Positions 5,727 through 8,464 of a DNA stretch of 8,464 nucleotides are shown piece by piece. The position numbers were made by a program, and so were the translations under genes. Numbering within the stretch: position 1 is the first letter of the stretch; each line of letters begins with the position of its first letter. The stretch spans positions 1-8,464 of the forward strand of contig CAZRRV010000052.1 of the NCBI GenBank assembly GCA_964602735.1, written 5' to 3'. The notes under the pieces are model-generated. The model did not search any database. It was not told the DNA's origin and saw only the letters and a list, made by a program, of their open reading frames with translations. This stretch comes from CAZRRV01 sp964602735. GTDB lineage: Bacteria > Bacillota > Clostridia > Oscillospirales > Acutalibacteraceae.

Positions 5727-7241
5727 TTATCTGTCGTTCCCGGTGATCATTTTGGAATCCGGGCCGTTTTTGCGAATCTCTTCCATCGGAATGCCGGTAA
5801 GCCGCGACAGTATTTCCATGGTTTTCGGGGTGCAGAAACCCGCCTGGCAGCGACCCATTCCCTGGCGCACCCTGCGCTTTATGCCGTCTAACGATCGTGC
5901 GCCGAGCGGGCGGGTTATGCTGTCGGCTATTTCGCCCTCGCTTATGTTCTCGCAACGGCAGACAATCGCGGCGTAATCGGGCCTTTGCGCTATAAGAGCC
6001 GCGCGCTCCCCGTCGTTAAGCGACGCCGCCCGCGGGATACCCGTTCTCGAAGCGTTGAAATCTTTTTTCGGTTTCGCGTTCGCCGTTTCGGCTACCGCGG
6101 CCGCAATATACGCGCCAATGGCGGGCGCGCTCGATATGCCCGGAGATTCGATGCCCGCGGCATCGAAAAACCCCGGCGCGTCTTCCGGCTCGCCCAGGAT
6201 AAACTCGTGACCTGCCTCGTGCGCGCGAAGCCCCGCGAAAGATGTGATTACTTTATTGTACGGAATGTTTTTCACGCCGTATGACGATTTTGCCGCGACT
6301 TCGGCAAGCTCTTCGGCGGTTGTGCGGGTCTCCTCCCTGTCGTTGACATCGTTCGCCGTGGGGCCTATAAGCAGATTTCCGTGGACTGTCGGAGTGACAA
6401 GCACCCCTTTGCCGTATTTTCCCGGTAACTGGAACACGGTTCTTTTAACATGGCCGCCCGCCTCTTTGTCTAACAGGCAGTAAGCGCCCCTGCGCGCGGT
6501 TATCGAAATTTTCTTTTCGCTTACCATATTATGAAAGCGGTCGGCGTAAACGCCGGCGGCGTTTACGATGTATTTAGCCGTTATTGTCTGCGTCTCCCCG
6601 CCGTTGTCGTATATACGGTAGTTCGCGGCGGCGCCGCTGTTCAGCCGAACGCTTCTTTCTCCGCGTTTAAGAGCCGTAATCCGGTAGCCGCCTTCTGTCC
6701 GTTCGACGGATTTCACCTCATGCAGAAAACGGAAATCCACCCCGTTTTCAAAGGCGTTTTCCGCGAACGCTATAGTCATTTCAAACGGGCATACGATCCC
6801 GCCCGTGGGAGCGTACAGCGCGGCGACGGCGCCGTCGCTTATGTTCGGCTCGGCCCGCCTTGCCTCATCGCCCGATATAATACGAAGATCGGGAACCCCG
6901 TTTTTCACTCCGCGCTCGTACAGCGACCGCAAAGCCGGCATATCGTCATTTGAAAAGCATAAAACAAGCGAGCCGTTGCGCCGGAAAGGAAAGCATAATT
7001 CCTTTGAGAGGGTATCCATCATCCGATTGCCCTCCACATTCATTTTTGCCATCATGGTGCCGGGCATGGCGTCGTAACCCGCATGAATAATGGCGCTGTT
7101 CGCTTTGGAGGTACCGGAACATACATCTTCCGAGCGTTCCAAAAGCATTATGTTCAGATCGTATTTTGAAAGTTCCCTCGCTATGGCGCACCCGATTACG
7201 CCCCCGCCGATTATCGCCACATCGCAGTCGTAATTTTGCAT
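5727..7241 (-). CDS. GlpA-like FAD-dependent dehydrogenase with BFD-type [2Fe-2S] domain
   Basis: The 504-residue protein has a DAO-type FAD domain. Its nucleotide site is IIGGGVIG (10-17) with E35, and it carries the signature SGTSKANSAIIHAGYDAMPG (42-60) typical of anaerobic glycerol-3-phosphate dehydrogenase GlpA and related hydroxy-acid oxidases. YIVNAAGVYAD (224-234) and GIESPGISSAPAIG (363-376) are further FAD/substrate-domain features. The C terminus is a BFD-like domain with C428, C430, C465 and C470 (CRC...CQAGFC) that should hold a [2Fe-2S] cluster. Expected reaction: oxidation of sn-glycerol 3-phosphate to dihydroxyacetone phosphate, or of a similar 2-hydroxy compound. There is no signal peptide. 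The ATG at 7239-7241 has AGAGGAG 6 nt upstream. It is the first gene after the promoter at 7378-7406. Residues about 191-215 look like a poorly conserved insertion. Substrate is uncertain because no kinase or facilitator gene is present. Confidence 0.88.
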   Translation of the reverse strand: MQNYDCDVAIIGGGVIGCAIARELSKYDLNIMLLERSEDVCSGTSKANSAIIHAGYDAMPGTMMAKMNVEGNRMMDTLSKELCFPFRRNGSLVLCFSNDDMPALRSLYERGVKNGVPDLRIISGDEARRAEPNISDGAVAALYAPTGGIVCPFEMTIAFAENAFENGVDFRFLHEVKSVERTEGGYRITALKRGERSVRLNSGAAANYRIYDNGGETQTITAKYIVNAAGVYADRFHNMVSEKKISITARRGAYCLLDKEAGGHVKRTVFQLPGKYGKGVLVTPTVHGNLLIGPTANDVNDREETRTTAEELAEVAAKSSYGVKNIPYNKVITSFAGLRAHEAGHEFILGEPEDAPGFFDAAGIESPGISSAPAIGAYIAAAVAETANAKPKKDFNASRTGIPRAASLNDGERAALIAQRPDYAAIVCRCENISEGEIADSITRPLGARSLDGIKRRVRQGMGRCQAGFCTPKTMEILSRLTGIPMEEIRKNGPDSKMITGNDR

Positions 7242-7371
7242 TTTTTACTCCTCTCGACAGAATCCGGTCGGAAAAGCGCGCTTAAACGGCACCCGTAACG
7301 GTTCCCGCCGGCGCGCCGAACGGCTTTCGAAACAGGCGGTATATGTGCCGCCGATTCGACCGTTATTATAA
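7242..7371 (-). promoter_or_regulatory. Palindrome-rich 5' leader of the flavoenzyme operon
   Basis: The predicted transcript start near 7371 leaves about 130 nt before the GlpA-like ATG. On the way are GGCGG/CCGCC (7335-7352, 8-nt loop), GCCG-AA-CGGC (7315-7324, + strand), CGGCGCGCCG (7309-7318), AAGCGCGCTT (7274-7283, followed by TT on the mRNA strand) and TCCG-GT-CGGA (7263-7272, + strand). Several overlap, so alternative folds are possible. An attenuator or antiterminator of the GlpP kind is conceivable, but no clear U-tract terminator is seen. Confidence 0.35.
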
Positions 7372-7377
7372 TTATAA

Positions 7378-7406
7378 ATCTTACACCCGCGGGAGGCGCT
7401 TGTCAA
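7378..7406 (-). promoter_or_regulatory. Sigma-70-type promoter for the flavoenzyme operon
   Basis: On the minus strand the -35 box is TTGACA (7406-7401), a perfect consensus. A 17-nt spacer (7400-7384) leads to the -10 box TAAGAT (7383-7378), 5 of 6 consensus. The spacer contains the palindrome CCCGCGGG (7386-7393), which could be an operator half or full site. An AT-rich palindrome, TTATAATTATAA, overlaps the start region just downstream. The promoter points at the GlpA-like gene and away from the recombinase. Confidence 0.75.
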
Positions 7407-7617
7407 CTGTTTTGTTCCCCGGCATTGAAAAACCGCATGAAAACACGGCGCCGTTCATACATGAAAACACTCTCTTTCTGCCGTACCCGCCATCTAGCGG
7501 GGCAGGCGGCACCGGCGACAAAGGTGTGATAACTGCGTAGCCCGCCGGAAATCGGGAATTATAAACCTTATTTCTTTCGGTTAAAATAAAAAGAAATTTT
7601 ACCCGGAGGGAAAACAG
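7407..7617. other. Intergenic region upstream of the recombinase
   Basis: No gene is visible. CATGAAAACAC occurs twice in direct orientation (7436-7446 and 7460-7470, 24 nt apart), with the palindrome ACGGCGCCGT (7445-7454) between and partly overlapping the first copy. A bulged hairpin follows: CTGCC+CCGC (7478-7482, 7487-7490) with GCGG+GGCAG (7497-7505). TATAAA (7560-7565) or TAAAAT (7582-7587) could be a -10 box for the recombinase, but neither has a good -35 box. The direct repeats could be binding sites for a regulator or for the recombinase itself. Confidence 0.4.
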
Positions 7618-8460
7618 GTGGGAAGAACAATAACCGAGAAAATTATCGAAATGTTTGAAAGCCGTCTTATCGAAGAGGAGAAAAGCGAAAACACAATCGA
7701 AAAATATCTGCGCGATATACGCGCGTTCGCAAAGTTCGCGGACGGGAAAGAAATAACGAAAGAAAAGACGGTTGAATACAAGCGCCGCCTTATCTCCGCC
7801 GGTTACGCCGCCCGTAGCGTCAACTCGATGCTGGCGAGTATAAACAGCCTGTTTTCTTTTTTGGGGTGGAACGATCTTAAAGTAAAATCCGAAAAGATGC
7901 AGCGCAGCGTATTCTGCCCGGAGGAAAGTGAACTCTCCGAGGAGGAATACAAACGGCTCTGCCGGGCGGCGGAGCGGGAGGGCGACGGGCGGCTGAGTTT
8001 GATTTTACAGACGATCTGTTCAACGGGTATTCGGGTGAGCGAACTGCGGTTTGTTACCGTAAACGCGGTAAAAATAGGTACGGCGGATGTAAACTGCAAG
8101 GGCAAACGGAGAACGGTGATTCTCGTTAAAGCCTTGCGGAAAAAGCTGTTGAAATATATCCGTGACAACGGTATTTCGGAGGGCGCGGTATTTACCGGCA
8201 CAAACGGCGAACCTGTAAGCCGGGTAAAGATCTGGCGTGATATGAAAAGGTTATGTAAAGCCGCGTGCGTAGACCAGAAGAAGGTGTTTCCTCACAATTT
8301 ACGCCATCTGTTCGCACGGGTGTTTTACCGTATAAACAAAGATATAGCGAAACTGGCGGATATCTTAGGGCACAGCAGTATCGACACCACGCGGATTTAT
8401 ATCGTTTCCACCGGCGCGGAGCACCGCCGCCGCATGGAAAGAATGTGCTTAATTCTATAA
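7618..8460 (+). CDS. Tyrosine recombinase/integrase (XerC/D-type)
   Basis: The complete 280-residue protein starts at GTG (7618-7620), chosen because GGAGGG lies 8 nt upstream. The N-terminal SAM-like core-binding domain covers about residues 5-85 (ENTIEKYLRDIRAFAKFADG). The catalytic domain has the full active-site set: R139 in STGIRVSEL, K161 in CKGKRR, H226 and R229 in PHNLRH, H252 in ILGHSS, and nucleophile Y261 in TTRIYI. It cuts and rejoins DNA at specific sites through a 3'-phosphotyrosine. The length fits Xer-like or small stand-alone recombinases rather than large phage integrases, and there is no arm-binding extension. It is divergent from the flavoenzyme operon with no companion excisionase visible, so dimer resolution, inversion of nearby DNA and element mobility are all possible. 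The stop lies 4 nt before the window end. Confidence 0.9.
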   Translation: MGRTITEKIIEMFESRLIEEEKSENTIEKYLRDIRAFAKFADGKEITKEKTVEYKRRLISAGYAARSVNSMLASINSLFSFLGWNDLKVKSEKMQRSVFCPEESELSEEEYKRLCRAAEREGDGRLSLILQTICSTGIRVSELRFVTVNAVKIGTADVNCKGKRRTVILVKALRKKLLKYIRDNGISEGAVFTGTNGEPVSRVKIWRDMKRLCKAACVDQKKVFPHNLRHLFARVFYRINKDIAKLADILGHSSIDTTRIYIVSTGAEHRRRMERMCLIL

Positions 8461-8464
8461 AAAA

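Noticed and set aside
7361..7383. dif-type Xer recombination site in the AT-rich palindrome TTATAATTATAA
   Set aside because: It lacks the two 11-bp arms around a 6-bp core and overlaps the start region of a consensus promoter, which accounts for the AT richness.

Overview
The window looks like a piece of an anaerobic Firmicutes (Clostridia-type) chromosome with moderate-to-high GC. Two things suggest this: strong GGAGG-type ribosome binding sites, and the three-gene set of a GlpA-like FAD enzyme with a BFD-type iron-sulfur tail, a second NAD(P)/FAD oxidoreductase and a DUF1667 protein, a set I associate with clostridia and other anaerobes. The assignment is inference; no rRNA or other marker gene is present.

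Layout from left to right. Positions 1-389 (minus) hold the 5' end of a large MmeI-like type IIG restriction-modification gene that runs off the left edge. Positions 390-892 contain no gene. They hold two diverged copies of a hairpin-rich repeat, and the second copy carries about 100 nt of very GC-rich sequence that can fold into an almost gap-free four-way junction. Positions 893-7241 (minus) hold six co-directional genes. In transcription order they are the GlpA-like dehydrogenase, the NAD(P)/FAD oxidoreductase, DUF1667, a HAD-IIA sugar/polyol-phosphate phosphatase, a DLH/YcjY-like alpha/beta hydrolase with a cysteine nucleophile, and a BNR/Asp-box sialidase-like protein. The first four are tightly packed (16-nt gap, 1-nt overlap, 8-nt overlap), the fifth follows after 49 nt and the sixth after 230 nt. 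A consensus sigma-70-type promoter (TTGACA, 17 nt, TAAGAT) at 7378-7406 drives them through a palindrome-rich leader of about 130 nt. Positions 7618-8460 (plus) hold a complete, divergently transcribed tyrosine recombinase.

How the genes may work together: the first three resemble an anaerobic glycerol-3-phosphate (or similar hydroxy-acid) dehydrogenase with its electron-transfer partners. The coupled HAD phosphatase could act on the same phosphorylated polyol pool. The hydrolase and the cytoplasmic sialidase-like protein suggest breakdown of an esterified or glycosylated compound that feeds the pathway. No glycerol kinase or facilitator is visible, so the substrate remains uncertain.

The most unusual content is in the non-coding DNA: the repeat pair with a compensatory stem change, the inserted four-way-junction element, and a candidate H-type pseudoknot (two 6-bp stems, loops of 1, 0 and 9 nt) on the mRNA strand between the hydrolase and sialidase genes.
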